A DNA stretch of 64,000 nucleotides from Virgibacillus_O sediminis (GCF_042643265.1 NZ_JBHRRZ010000001.1:128639-192638), one strand, 5' to 3'; shown: positions 43,349-53,173, numbered from the stretch's first letter. Numbers and translations: made by a program. Notes: generated by a model from the letters alone, not told the origin.

Positions 43349-44128
43349 ATGGCTTTAGCTGAATGGAGGATGGTGGAGAAGCATATAGCATTGATCACTT
43401 TAAACCGGCCGGAAGCGGCTAATTCCTTATCATTGGAAATTCTGGATGAACTGAATCAATCTGTCCGGGAAATCAATAAAGACCACCATATCTATTGCAC
43501 CATTATTACAGGGGCAGGTTCAAGAGCCTTTTGTTCAGGGGCAGATTTGAAAGAACGTAAAGATATGTCAGAGCGGCAGGTAATGCAAACGGTATCGTAT
43601 ATAAGCGAAACAGTCGGCAATATAGAGAATTTGCGAATGCCGGTTATAGCTGCGATTAATGGAGCTGCCTATGGCGGGGGGTTGGAACTAGCTCTCGCCT
43701 GTGATATTAGGCTGGCTGCTTCAGGTGCTAAGATGGGGCTTACCGAAACGTCACTTGCGATCATTCCAGGTGCAGGCGGGACCCAGCGGTTGCCGAGAAT
43801 AATAGGTGTCGGCCAGGCCAAGCGTCTTATCTATACAGCTGAGCCGATTTCTGCCCATGAGGCATACACTTTGGGTTTGGTTGAGATAGTGACAGACTCG
43901 GATAAACTTTTAGAGGAATCTATATCCTTAGCAGGATCTATTGCCAAAAATGGCCCGGTTGCTGTTAGCCAAGCAAAAACAGCTATAAACCAAGGGCTAC
44001 AAACAGATATTACAACTGGCCTGGGAATAGAACAGCTTAGTTATAGGGGAACCTTGTATACTTCTGACCGTCTGGAAGGGTTAAAGGCTTTCCAGGAGAA
44101 AAGAAAGCCTGTTTATAAAGGGGAATAA
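43349..44128 (+). CDS. Enoyl-CoA hydratase/isomerase (YngF-like)
   Basis: The 259-residue protein is a crotonase: FCSGADLKER forms the first oxyanion-hole segment (near residue 65), AAINGAAYGGGLELALACDI the second, and ETSLAIIPGAGGTQRLPRI holds the usual catalytic glutamate region. In this operon it probably hydrates 3-methylglutaconyl-CoA to HMG-CoA. AAGGAGG precedes ATG. An HMG-CoA lyase gene would be expected beside it and is missing. Confidence 0.9.
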   Translation: MALAEWRMVEKHIALITLNRPEAANSLSLEILDELNQSVREINKDHHIYCTIITGAGSRAFCSGADLKERKDMSERQVMQTVSYISETVGNIENLRMPVIAAINGAAYGGGLELALACDIRLAASGAKMGLTETSLAIIPGAGGTQRLPRIIGVGQAKRLIYTAEPISAHEAYTLGLVEIVTDSDKLLEESISLAGSIAKNGPVAVSQAKTAINQGLQTDITTGLGIEQLSYRGTLYTSDRLEGLKAFQEKRKPVYKGE

Positions 44129-44145
44129 TTGCAGGAGGTTATCTA

Positions 44146-45675
44146 ATGTCATATCTCGATGAACTGCAGAAACGGACAGCAAAGATCAAGCAAGGCGGAA
44201 ATGAAAAATACCATGAAAAAAATAGGGAGCAGGGCAAACTGTTCGTACGACAGCGATTAGAATTGCTTTTAGATGAAAATTTGGATATTGAAGATGCTTT
44301 TTTTGCTAATTGTATGGATGACTCTCTCCCATCCGATGGTGTAGTTACGGGAATAGGTAAAATAGACGGCCAATCGGTCTGTGTAATGGCAAATGATTCA
44401 ACAGTCAAAGCAGGATCCTGGGGTAAAAGGACAGTTGAAAAAATTCTCCGGATCCAGGAAACGGCCATGTCACTGGAAATTCCTATGCTGTATCTAGTGG
44501 ATTCAGCAGGTGCCCGAATTACCGACCAGATAGAGATGTTTCCGGGGAGACGGGGAGCAGGGCGTATTTTCCACAATCAAATCAAGCTCTCTGGAAGAGT
44601 GCCGCAAGTCTGCCTGCTGTTTGGGCCATCCGCTGCCGGAGGTGCATATATACCAGCGTTTTGCGACGTGGTTATCATGGTGGAGGGAAATGCATCTATG
44701 TACCTAGGTTCACCGAGAATGGCGGAAAAAGTGATAGGAGAGAAGGTAAGTTTAGAAGAAATGGGCGGAGCAAAGATGCATGCCTCCGTTTCGGGGGTGG
44801 GTGATGTACTTGTAAAAAGCGAGGAGGCTGCCATTGAATATGCCCGTCATTATTTGTCCTACTTTCCAGCTAATTTTCGAGAAAAACCTCTTCGTGCCGA
44901 GCCTAAGCAGATAAAAGATGTCAGAGACAGTATTGCGGAGCTGATTCCTGAGAATGCAAACACTCCGTTTAACATGTACGACCTTCTTGATCATCTTATT
45001 GATGCAGACAGTTTTTGCGAAATCAAAAAAAGATTTGCTAAAGAGATTATAACTGGTTTTGCCAGACTGGATGGGAAGGCGGTAGGTATCATCGCCAATC
45101 AGCCGAAAATGAAAGGGGGAGTATTATTCCCGGATTCTGCCGATAAGGCTGCAAAATTCATCCAGTTATGTGATGCTTTCCATATTCCGCTTTTATTCCT
45201 TGCCGATATCCCAGGGTTTATGATAGGCACTCATGTAGAACGGTCAGGAATTATCCGTCACGGAGCCAAAATGATTGCCGCCATGAGCGAAGCAACAGTG
45301 CCGAAAATCTCTGTTATTGTTCGTAAGGCGTTCGGGGCAGGGTTATATGCGATGGCCGGACCTGCTTTTGAACCAGACTGTTGTATTGCTCTGCCCACTG
45401 CCCAGATAGCGGTAATGGGGCCTGAAGCAGCTGTAAATGCCGTTTATGCCAATAAAATTGCAGCACTTCCTGAAGAAAAAAGAGAAGAATTCATCAGAGA
45501 AAAACAGAAGGAGTACAAGGAGAATATCGATATTTACCGCTTAGCTTCAGAAATGGTAGTGGATGCCGTCATTGAACCAGACAAATTAAGAAGGGAACTG
45601 GTACGACGGTTCCAAGAATATGAGAGGAAGAATGTTCAATTCACGGAGAGAAAACATGGAGTATATCCTGTTTGA
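44146..45675 (+). CDS. Acyl-CoA carboxylase beta subunit (carboxyltransferase, YngE-like)
   Basis: This 509-residue carboxyltransferase has two crotonase-like halves; the acyl-CoA and biotin sites are marked by DSAGARITDQIEMFPGRRGA, GPSAAGGAYIPAF and FLADIPGFMIGTHVERSGII. It transfers CO2 from carboxybiotin to the acyl-CoA. Length and context fit methylcrotonyl-CoA carboxylase beta, though propionyl-CoA carboxylases look similar. AGGAGG precedes the start. It is the last gene of the operon. Confidence 0.9.
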   Translation: MSYLDELQKRTAKIKQGGNEKYHEKNREQGKLFVRQRLELLLDENLDIEDAFFANCMDDSLPSDGVVTGIGKIDGQSVCVMANDSTVKAGSWGKRTVEKILRIQETAMSLEIPMLYLVDSAGARITDQIEMFPGRRGAGRIFHNQIKLSGRVPQVCLLFGPSAAGGAYIPAFCDVVIMVEGNASMYLGSPRMAEKVIGEKVSLEEMGGAKMHASVSGVGDVLVKSEEAAIEYARHYLSYFPANFREKPLRAEPKQIKDVRDSIAELIPENANTPFNMYDLLDHLIDADSFCEIKKRFAKEIITGFARLDGKAVGIIANQPKMKGGVLFPDSADKAAKFIQLCDAFHIPLLFLADIPGFMIGTHVERSGIIRHGAKMIAAMSEATVPKISVIVRKAFGAGLYAMAGPAFEPDCCIALPTAQIAVMGPEAAVNAVYANKIAALPEEKREEFIREKQKEYKENIDIYRLASEMVVDAVIEPDKLRRELVRRFQEYERKNVQFTERKHGVYPV

Positions 45676-45681
45676 CTTACT

Positions 45682-45711
45682 GAGCCTTGGCAACCATGCC
45701 AAGGCTCTTTC
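45682..45711 (+). terminator. Terminator of the leucine degradation operon
   Basis: A perfect 11-bp stem (45682-45692 with 45697-45707) with loop ACCA and a short T run. Confidence 0.85.
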
Positions 45712-45853
45712 AATTTGAACGGATTAATATTGTTATTAGGATTACTATAATTTTATTATGTAAACTACTGATTTCTAATAGAGGTAGAAATACCGCTGTG
45801 TTTCTCGTATAATAAAACGAAAGAATATTGCCTAAACAAGAAAGGACCTGAAA

Positions 45854-48800
45854 ATGTTGCCAGTTAAAGATGGAATAAAATCAGTAATGACACTTGAACA
45901 TCTAGTGGCTCTGCATAAGTTGATGGAAAAGCATGAGGATGCAGTCAATGCGCAAAAAATAGCAGAGCTTTATGAAAAGCTTCAAAAAGAAGAGTTGGTC
46001 ATCAGCTTTGCCGGCCATTTTTCCGCTGGTAAATCCTCCATGATCAATTATTTGCTCGGAGCGGACATTCTGCCGAAAAGCCCGATTCCCACGAGTGCAA
46101 ATGTAGTAAAACTCAGTTCCGGAAATGGTACGGCGAGGGTGTACTTTCGCCACCAGGAACCAATGGAGTACAAAGAACCTTATGACATGGAAATGATTAA
46201 AAGATACTCTAAGGATAAGGACGCTATTGAACGAATAGAGATAAGCACAGCGGAACAGCTGATGCCTGAAGGAGTGTCTGTCGTTGATACTCCTGGCATT
46301 GACGCAGCGGATGACGCAGACCGTGTGATGACGGAATCTTCTCTGCATTTAGTAGATGTACTTTTTTATGTAATGGACTATAATCACGTTCAATCAGAAG
46401 TGAATTTGCATTTCCTGCATTCCCTGCAACAAAAAGGAATCCCATATTATGTGATCATTAACCAAGTGGATAAACACGATGAAGGGGAGATCCCTTTCAG
46501 GAAATTCCATGGTAGTGTAACTGATACATTTAATCAGTGGGAGCTGCAACCGGCAAAAATCTTCTATTCTTCCTTGATGGATCCGGACGCTGTCCATAAT
46601 GAAGTCCTAAAGGTAAAAGCGGAAATTAACCATCTAATGGAAGAGAAAGATTCTTTCTTTCAAATCGACCAATCTGTCAAACAGGTAGTGGAAGACCATA
46701 AGAGGGAATTAATGAATCGATATGAAGAATTGGTCCCTGCTTCAGATGAGGACGATGGCGAGGCTGAAGACATGCAAATGTTGAAAGCTAAATGGGAAGA
46801 ACTCCGCCAACTAGCTGATCAATTAGAAGAGGATTTTCAACAGGAGATGCAGCAAACGTTAAAAAATGCTTACCTGATGCCTGCTGACCTCCGTGAAACG
46901 GCCAGGCTGTTTCTGGAGTCCCAAAAAAGTGATTTTAAAATTGGCTTTTTTGCTTCCAAGAAAAAGACAAATGAAGAGCGGAAGGCAAGGGCTGAAGCTT
47001 TTATAGAAACACTTAATAAAAATGCTGAGACAGCTGTCCAATGGAAACTGAGAGATAAATTTTCAAAGATAATGAAGGATTACGGAATAATAGATCCTCA
47101 AATTGATCAGAAAACCCAAAGTCTATCTGTCTCTTACTCTTCAGAGGATGCTGTGAAATTAATCAATCCTGGCGCAAAAGTGAATGGAGACTATGTCTTG
47201 AACTACACGAAAGAAGTAGCAACGGACATTAAGAGCAAATATAAGCAGGAGGTTCTGAGACTTCTTCCCCTATTAAAGGAAGCGGTAGAAGATAGGAATA
47301 AGAAAGAAATGCAAGATTTAGAGCAGAAGATCAACAAGCTGGAAAATAAAAAACAGATTCAAGAAGAACAAAATAAGTTAAAGAGAAATCTGGATATGCA
47401 GCTGGAGAGCCTGGAGAAACAGCAGAAATTCCCGGAAATAGAGGAAAATGATTGGAAACAAATAGAGCGCAATCTCTCGAGTAATCAAATCCTCCGTCAG
47501 CAGGAAGAATTCTCAGAGCCAGCAGAACCTTCCCAGGAAACAAGAAATAGAACTCCATTACAACAGGAGACAGATAAGAAAGTGAATGCTGTCCATCAAG
47601 TTCTGCAGGATATCGAGCAGGCGATCGATACAATCAGTGACCTGCCCGGTTTCCAGGGCCATATGGACGATCTTCAGGGAAAGTACAGCCGATTATCGAA
47701 TCGCTCATTTACAATTGCCTTGTTTGGTGCATTCAGCGCTGGTAAATCTTCGTTTGCCAACGCATTGCTAGGCGAAAATGCTCTTCCGGTCTCTCCCAAT
47801 CCAACTACTGCAGCCGTCAATCGCATTTGTCCGATTAACGAGGATCATCCCCATGGATCAGTCGCCGTCAAGATTAAAGACAAGGATGCTATCAAAAAAG
47901 ACCTGCTGCTAATGACGAGGAATTTTCAGCCGAATGAAGACCATGAGGCTGAGGAACTGCTCGAATGGATAAGAAAAGAAGGCATTCACCGCGACAATCG
48001 GCTGGACAGTATGTACCAGTCCTATCTGAGTGCAATGTTGAGTGGTTATGACTATATAAAAGTCCGAATCGGCAGACAGATCAACATTACGATGGATGAA
48101 TTTGCCGACTATGTTACAGATGAAACGAAGGCTTGCTATATTGAATCTATTGATTTATACTTTGATTCTTCCCTAACTAGGCAAGGAATCACTTTGGTCG
48201 ATACGCCGGGGGCGGATTCGGTCAATGCCAGACACACCAATGTGGCTTTTGACTATATCAAACATGCGGATGCTATCTTATATGTAACGTATTATAATCA
48301 CGCTTTATCACGTGCAGACAAGGATTTTCTGATGCAGCTGGGAAGAGTAAAAGAAGCTTTTGAAATGGATAAAATGTTCTTTATTGTGAATGCTGCAGAT
48401 CTGGCGGCAGATAAAGAGGAATTGCAACTGGTCACAGAATATGTAGAACAACAGCTCATCGAATTGGGAATACGCTTTCCGCGTTTATACCCTGTTTCCA
48501 GCAAACGATCCCTGAAGGAAAAACAAAGTGGCGCCAAACTTAATACCGAGATGCTGGACTTCGAAAAAAGATTTCATCAGTTTATCGGGGAGGATCTTCA
48601 GCGGCTTACCATCCAGTCGGCTACAAGTGATTTGCAGCATGCTTACCGTACGTTACAGCGGTATGTCAAGTCCTTGAACCTAAACGAACAGGAAAAAGAG
48701 AACCATAAAAAAAGACTTCTCTCTAATAAGGATTTGATAGATAAGGAGATAGACAAATGGGAAACAAGTGTCCACGAAGGTAAAATAGCTCAGAAGATCG

Positions 48801-49465
48801 AAAAGCAGATGTATTATGTGCTTGAGAGATTATCAATTCGGTTCCATGACATGTTTAAAGAAACATTTAATCCAACAACCATTACCGAATCAGGCAAGAA
48901 GGCCCAAGAGCAATTAAAGCAAAGCTTGCGAAACCTTCTTGATTATACGGGCCATGAACTGCTGCAGGAAGTACAAGCTGTTTCTTTGCGGGTGGAATCA
49001 CTTATGCGCACTCTGGAAAGTGAGACACATTCAACCCTCTCTGAGAAAATTGAAGAAGTAGATGATGCTTTCTTTTTGCAAGAACCAGCACAGCAAGATT
49101 TTGAAACGCCCTTATATGACCAGGCCTTTAAGAATCTCAGTCCAGCTGATTTCCGGCATGTACTGTCTGCATATAAAGGTACAAAAGCATTCTTCGTGAA
49201 AAACGAGAAAGAAATAATGAAAGACAGACTTTATCAAGAACTGGAAACCCATGCCCAACAATATATAGAAGAGAATAGGGTAAGGATGGAGAGCCACTAC
49301 CAAGCTGCATGGAGAGATAGAGTCGACCAATTAAAACATTCAGCTAAAGAAAACGCAGAACAGCAGCTCAACAATCATTTGGAAATGATAAATGCTCCTG
49401 TAGACCTGAAAAGTCTCGAAAAGAAAGAGGAAATACTTCAAGAGATAAGCAAACGAAATAAATAA
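45854..49465 (+). CDS. dynA: DynA, two-headed bacterial dynamin
   Basis: The 1203-residue protein carries two complete dynamin modules in tandem. The first GTPase has GHFSAGKSS (residues 54-62), DTPG (145-148) and NQVD (203-206); the second has GAFSAGKSS near residue 625, followed by LVDTPGADS and FFIVNAADLAADKE. Coiled-coil helices follow each head. In B. subtilis DynA (YpbR, about 1190 residues) tethers and fuses membranes and protects against pore-forming agents and phage. The ATG follows AAAGGA. It is followed 16 bp later by ypcP, as near the B. subtilis counterpart. Confidence 0.96.
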   Translation: MLPVKDGIKSVMTLEHLVALHKLMEKHEDAVNAQKIAELYEKLQKEELVISFAGHFSAGKSSMINYLLGADILPKSPIPTSANVVKLSSGNGTARVYFRHQEPMEYKEPYDMEMIKRYSKDKDAIERIEISTAEQLMPEGVSVVDTPGIDAADDADRVMTESSLHLVDVLFYVMDYNHVQSEVNLHFLHSLQQKGIPYYVIINQVDKHDEGEIPFRKFHGSVTDTFNQWELQPAKIFYSSLMDPDAVHNEVLKVKAEINHLMEEKDSFFQIDQSVKQVVEDHKRELMNRYEELVPASDEDDGEAEDMQMLKAKWEELRQLADQLEEDFQQEMQQTLKNAYLMPADLRETARLFLESQKSDFKIGFFASKKKTNEERKARAEAFIETLNKNAETAVQWKLRDKFSKIMKDYGIIDPQIDQKTQSLSVSYSSEDAVKLINPGAKVNGDYVLNYTKEVATDIKSKYKQEVLRLLPLLKEAVEDRNKKEMQDLEQKINKLENKKQIQEEQNKLKRNLDMQLESLEKQQKFPEIEENDWKQIERNLSSNQILRQQEEFSEPAEPSQETRNRTPLQQETDKKVNAVHQVLQDIEQAIDTISDLPGFQGHMDDLQGKYSRLSNRSFTIALFGAFSAGKSSFANALLGENALPVSPNPTTAAVNRICPINEDHPHGSVAVKIKDKDAIKKDLLLMTRNFQPNEDHEAEELLEWIRKEGIHRDNRLDSMYQSYLSAMLSGYDYIKVRIGRQINITMDEFADYVTDETKACYIESIDLYFDSSLTRQGITLVDTPGADSVNARHTNVAFDYIKHADAILYVTYYNHALSRADKDFLMQLGRVKEAFEMDKMFFIVNAADLAADKEELQLVTEYVEQQLIELGIRFPRLYPVSSKRSLKEKQSGAKLNTEMLDFEKRFHQFIGEDLQRLTIQSATSDLQHAYRTLQRYVKSLNLNEQEKENHKKRLLSNKDLIDKEIDKWETSVHEGKIAQKIEKQMYYVLERLSIRFHDMFKETFNPTTITESGKKAQEQLKQSLRNLLDYTGHELLQEVQAVSLRVESLMRTLESETHSTLSEKIEEVDDAFFLQEPAQQDFETPLYDQAFKNLSPADFRHVLSAYKGTKAFFVKNEKEIMKDRLYQELETHAQQYIEENRVRMESHYQAAWRDRVDQLKHSAKENAEQQLNNHLEMINAPVDLKSLEKKEEILQEISKRNK

Positions 49466-49481
49466 GAGGTGTGCTATAGAT

Positions 49482-50345
49482 ATGGAAAGGCAGAAAATAT
49501 TATTAGTAGATGGAATGGCTTTACTATTCCGCGGTTTCTTTGCTACGGCTTTTCGGGGGAATTTCATGAAAACAAGCAAAGGGATCCCTACCAATGGAGT
49601 GTATCAATTTTTGAGATACATGCTCGATGCTGCTGACAGATTCGAACCTACACATATGATATGTTGCTGGGATATGGGGAGTAAGACATTCCGCACTGAA
49701 TTATATGAGGGATATAAGGCAAATAGGGACGAGCCACCAGTCGAACTGCTTCCACAATTCGAACTGGTTAAAGAAGTAGTGGAATCGTTTGATATGCCTA
49801 ACATTGGAATTGAAAACTTTGAAGCCGATGACTGCATTGGCACATTGGCAAGAACATTCCAAGCAGATCATGATGTAATGATACTTACAGGGGATCAGGA
49901 CATCCTGCAGCTTGTTGATGAAGGGATACAAGTCGCTATCATGAGAAAAGGGCAGGGGAACTATGAAGTTTACAACCATGAAAACTTCTATGAAAAGAAG
50001 GGACTGCATCCGAAACAGGTAATAGACTTGAAAGCATTGATGGGTGACCCTTCCGATAATTATCCTGGTGTAAAAGGGATCGGCGAGAAAACTGCACTGA
50101 AGCTCTTAAAGGAATATGAAACAATTGATGACCTGTTGGAAAATCTGGACTCCCTTCCAAAAGGAGTACAGACAAAAATCCGCAATAATATGGATATGCT
50201 TCATCTATCTAGAAATCTGGCAGAAATAAAGTGCAACGTACCCTTAAGTTGTAAATTGGAAACTGCCGTCTGGCAGTATGATAAAAAGAAAGTCGGCAGG
50301 ATGTTCGGTGAACTTGAGTTTAAAAATCTGGAAAAACTCTTATAA
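49482..50345 (+). CDS. ypcP: YpcP, 5'-3' exonuclease
   Basis: The 287-residue protein matches the 5'-nuclease domain of DNA polymerase I, encoded alone. Metal-binding acidic residues are in LLVDGM, ENFEADDCIGTLA and MILTGDQDILQL, followed by the helix-hairpin-helix DNA-binding motif SDNYPGVKGIGEKTALKLL. It removes RNA primers and flaps and overlaps in function with the PolA nuclease domain. It lies in an operon with dynA, an arrangement shared with B. subtilis; why a dynamin and a nuclease are linked is unclear. Confidence 0.93.
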   Translation: MERQKILLVDGMALLFRGFFATAFRGNFMKTSKGIPTNGVYQFLRYMLDAADRFEPTHMICCWDMGSKTFRTELYEGYKANRDEPPVELLPQFELVKEVVESFDMPNIGIENFEADDCIGTLARTFQADHDVMILTGDQDILQLVDEGIQVAIMRKGQGNYEVYNHENFYEKKGLHPKQVIDLKALMGDPSDNYPGVKGIGEKTALKLLKEYETIDDLLENLDSLPKGVQTKIRNNMDMLHLSRNLAEIKCNVPLSCKLETAVWQYDKKKVGRMFGELEFKNLEKLL

Positions 50346-50360
50346 TTTTAGTATAAAAAT

Positions 50361-50392
50361 AAGGTGACCTTTAACGGTCATCTTTTTTTATG
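50361..50392 (+). terminator. Terminator of dynA-ypcP
   Basis: AAGGTGACC pairs with GGTCATCTT (one G-U pair) and continues into a run of seven T. Confidence 0.88.
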
Positions 50393-50396
50393 CCAT

Positions 50397-50480
50397 TATA
50401 CCCCCGCAGCCCAAACATATACCCCATCCCCTATGACAGATACCCTCGTCAGTTGTTCATATACCCCTCTCCCGTATGAG
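50397..50480. repeat. Four 21-bp tandem units starting TATACCC
   Basis: Units begin at 50397, 50418, 50439 and 50460, exactly 21 bp apart; each starts TATACCC (GATACCC in the third) and the first three end in CA, while the middle is variable. Two inverted copies of the core (GGGGTAT at 50492, GGGTATA at 50535) follow. In the plus-strand frame it reads as YTP-x4 heptads but has no start codon. It lies between the ypcP terminator and the next gene, so it may be a phased protein-binding array or the remnant of a repeat protein. Confidence 0.6.
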
Positions 50481-50580
50481 AGAGAGGTTGGGGGGTATTC
50501 TCTGGCTCCATAAGCATTTCCCATATAACTGAAAGGGTATAGGGTTCTTGGAAGAGAAATAATTGCAAAGGAGATTGTAT

Positions 50581-51408
50581 ATGGCTTTGTTTTTTGTTTA
50601 CGGAAGACATAGACGAGGAGAAGTGCTGCATGACGATCTAATAGGGAGTAAGTGTGTTTGTTTGCAGTCCTGGATATCCGGAGAATTAGAAGACTCAAAA
50701 CTCGGCTTTCCTGTCCGGAAGAAAAATACCAATAGTAGGATCTATGGGGAAGTGTACGATACAGCTTCTGATAAGCTGGACTCTATTAAAAATCATTTTC
50801 CCTCGCTGGAGTTTAGAAAGGACACAGCCTACAACGACCATGGAAAGCCTATGGAGGTTGTAGTTTCTGAATACAAAACTGAAAATGAAGATGGCACACT
50901 TAAAACCATTCCTTTCGGAGACTGGAGGGTCTATCAATATTTAACCAGAAAGAATTTATTTTATTTTGCCTATGGTTCCTGTATGGATGATGAACGGTTT
51001 AAAATGGCAAAAGTGGATAAGTATTTCAGCGCAAAATCAGGGAAAGGACTGTTGAAAAACCATGGCTTTCGTTTTTCCAGGACTTCCAACGACGGAGGCA
51101 AAGCTGATCTGATTGAGTCAGCGGGCGAAAAAGTGGAAGGCGTGGTGTATAAAGTGCCGCTGGAAGCCATTGATTATCTATACCAGCGGGAAGGAGTCTA
51201 TTCCAATGCCTATCGTCCTGCCATTATAGAGGTTGAGATGACATCTGGTAAGAGAGTTGAGGCTGTCACATTCATCGGAATTGATAAACACGAGGAGACC
51301 CCACCTACCCGAAAATATGCTGAAGAGATCATCAGAGGGGCAGAGGGCATCCTGAGTGAAAGGTATATAGCAAAAATACAAAAGAGGATAGACCGCCTCT
51401 TTTCCTGA
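50581..51408 (+). CDS. ykqA: Gamma-glutamylcyclotransferase-like protein, two domains (YkqA-like)
   Basis: The 275-residue protein has two GGCT-like folds. The first starts LFFVYGRHRRGEVLH, the second FYFAYGSCMDDERF near residue 124 and continues with GVVYKVPLEAIDYLYQREGV, whose glutamate is in the position of the catalytic acid. Length and layout resemble B. subtilis YkqA. Characterised GGCTs cyclise gamma-glutamyl amines or peptides to 5-oxoproline; the bacterial substrate is unknown. ATG 50581 lies 7 bases after AAAGGAG. It is monocistronic, with the 21-bp repeat array upstream. Confidence 0.82.
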   Translation: MALFFVYGRHRRGEVLHDDLIGSKCVCLQSWISGELEDSKLGFPVRKKNTNSRIYGEVYDTASDKLDSIKNHFPSLEFRKDTAYNDHGKPMEVVVSEYKTENEDGTLKTIPFGDWRVYQYLTRKNLFYFAYGSCMDDERFKMAKVDKYFSAKSGKGLLKNHGFRFSRTSNDGGKADLIESAGEKVEGVVYKVPLEAIDYLYQREGVYSNAYRPAIIEVEMTSGKRVEAVTFIGIDKHEETPPTRKYAEEIIRGAEGILSERYIAKIQKRIDRLFS

Positions 51409-51478
51409 TAGGCAGGTTTATCCTTCCACCATTCAGGAAACTAGTATTAAAGATCATCTCATATAGGAGGTCATAGCG

Positions 51479-53008
51479 TTGGCACAACAGAAAAATAGTA
51501 CGTTGCCGGAACAAACCCAATCATTTTGGCGTGAAACGGAAAAACAATTGAAATACGACCAGCTTGACAAAGATATAGAAGTGGATACAGCAATTGCCGG
51601 AGGTGGGATAGCTGGGATAACCACTGCATACTTATTGGCGAAGCGGGGAAAAAAAGTTGCATTGCTGGAAGCACGTGAGCTGATCAATGGCACGACTGGC
51701 TTTACTACTGCTAAACTTACCGCCCAGCATAATCTAGTATACGATGAACTGATCAACCGTTATGGCCAGAGTTGGGCTAAATCCTTCTATCAAGCAAACA
51801 TGGAAGGAATTGCGCTGGTCAAGCAGCTCAGCGAAGAACTTGGCATTGATTGTGATTTGGAAGAGCAGGAAGCATTCGTCTTTACACAAGATGAAGAGAA
51901 CCGCAGCAAACTGCTTAAAGAACTGGAGGCATACGAAAAGCTTGGAATAGAAGGGGAATTTCTTGAAGATCTTCCACTAAGCCTGGATATCGAGGCAGCT
52001 TTGATGATGCGGAACCAAGCCCAGTTCCATCCAGTAAAATACCTGAACGGTTTATTGAAAGAGCTCGTAAAACTTGATGTGGAAATTTTCGAGCAAACTA
52101 GGGTGATGGAGATAGAAAACAAGGACTCTGTCATATGCCATACAGAGCCAGGATATAAAGTCACTAGTGATGACTTGGTGGTAGCCACTCACTTTCCAAT
52201 CCATGAGCCAAATAAATTCTATTCTGGCAATTTAAAGCCCGAAGGCTCCTATGCGCTTGCAGTCAAGGTTAATAATGAGCTTAATGAATTTCCTGATGGC
52301 ATGTATATCAATGCAGACCTTCCTAGAAGAACACTAAGGAAAATGCGTGCAGATGGAGAGGATTATATTCTGGTCGGCGGAGAAAGCCACCCAGTTGGAG
52401 ATGGCACATCCAGCGAGCAGCGTTATGAGAAGCTTGCTGCTTATGCAAAGGAAAACTTTGGCGAAGACGAAATAGTTTATCGTTGGTTCTCCCATGACTA
52501 TCTCTCTCCAGACCGTCTGCCATTCATTGGCCTGTTGAATGAAAAAGAAGATAATATATATACAGCAACCGGATTTGGAAAATGGGGGCTCGCCAATGCT
52601 GTGGTGGGAGGTAAAGTGCTGGCAGACCTGATAGAAGGGGAACAAAATCCTTATACACAGCTTTTCTCACCTCAGCGGAAGATCGGGGAAATGAAGGATA
52701 CGGAAAAAGCAAATAAACATCCAGAAGACTATGAAACCTATACAAGGCCGGAGAAGCCGGAGGACCTTCAGAAAAAGCAGGGAGCCATTTTAAAGGTCGA
52801 CGGTAATGATGTAGGAGCATACAAGGATGAAGAGGGCAAACTTCATATGCTGGATCTAACGTGTACACATCTGGGCTGCGGAGTAGAGTGGAATGATGGC
52901 AACGCCACATGGGATTGTCCTTGCCATGGGTCCAGGTTCAGTGCAACCGGAGAAGTAATTGACGGTCCTGCAGTAGAAGGGCTTAAACGTATAAACGAGG
53001 AATCCTAG
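51479..53008 (+). CDS. FAD-dependent oxidoreductase with C-terminal Rieske domain (copy 1)
   Basis: This 509-residue protein joins a D-amino-acid-oxidase-type FAD domain (TAIAGGGIAGITTAYLLAK near residue 38) to a Rieske [2Fe-2S] domain (about 425-509) with CTHLGC and CPCHGSRF, the complete Cys-His ligand set. B. subtilis YhfW has the same layout and length. The substrate is unknown; such fusions may pass electrons from an amine or hydroxy-acid oxidation to the cluster. It starts with TTG 8 bases after AGGAGG. A paralogue lies at 60179-61705. Confidence 0.9.
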   Translation: MAQQKNSTLPEQTQSFWRETEKQLKYDQLDKDIEVDTAIAGGGIAGITTAYLLAKRGKKVALLEARELINGTTGFTTAKLTAQHNLVYDELINRYGQSWAKSFYQANMEGIALVKQLSEELGIDCDLEEQEAFVFTQDEENRSKLLKELEAYEKLGIEGEFLEDLPLSLDIEAALMMRNQAQFHPVKYLNGLLKELVKLDVEIFEQTRVMEIENKDSVICHTEPGYKVTSDDLVVATHFPIHEPNKFYSGNLKPEGSYALAVKVNNELNEFPDGMYINADLPRRTLRKMRADGEDYILVGGESHPVGDGTSSEQRYEKLAAYAKENFGEDEIVYRWFSHDYLSPDRLPFIGLLNEKEDNIYTATGFGKWGLANAVVGGKVLADLIEGEQNPYTQLFSPQRKIGEMKDTEKANKHPEDYETYTRPEKPEDLQKKQGAILKVDGNDVGAYKDEEGKLHMLDLTCTHLGCGVEWNDGNATWDCPCHGSRFSATGEVIDGPAVEGLKRINEES

Positions 53009-53012
53009 ACAG

Positions 53013-53051
53013 CGAGAAACGCATCCTATTTGGGTGCGTTTCTCGTTTTTG
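53013..53051 (+). terminator. Terminator after FAD/Rieske copy 1
   Basis: CGAGAAACGCA and TGCGTTTCTCG form a perfect 11-bp stem, followed by TTTTTG. Confidence 0.9.
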
Positions 53052-53144
53052 TAAAACTCTGTGACCTTTATCCGTACACACAGTCCTAAATTGTGGAACG
53101 AGCAATTGGCCCTTATCCTTCATCCGAGTTTCTTCGTAAATATT

Positions 53145-53173
53145 TTGGTAAATTGCCCAAAGTGTTATATAAT
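53145..53173 (+). promoter_or_regulatory. Promoter of the PH-domain gene
   Basis: TTGGTA (53145-53150) and a consensus TATAAT (53168-53173) are separated by 17 bases, 30 bp before the start codon. Confidence 0.65.

Noticed and set aside
50397..50480. CRISPR array
   Set aside because: The units are 21 bp with only a 7-base conserved core and no spacers of constant length between identical repeats; no cas genes are present.
50396..50698. 100-codon minus-strand frame across the 21-bp array
   Set aside because: It runs antisense into the start of the cyclotransferase gene and has no plausible start; the openness comes from the repeat period being a multiple of three.
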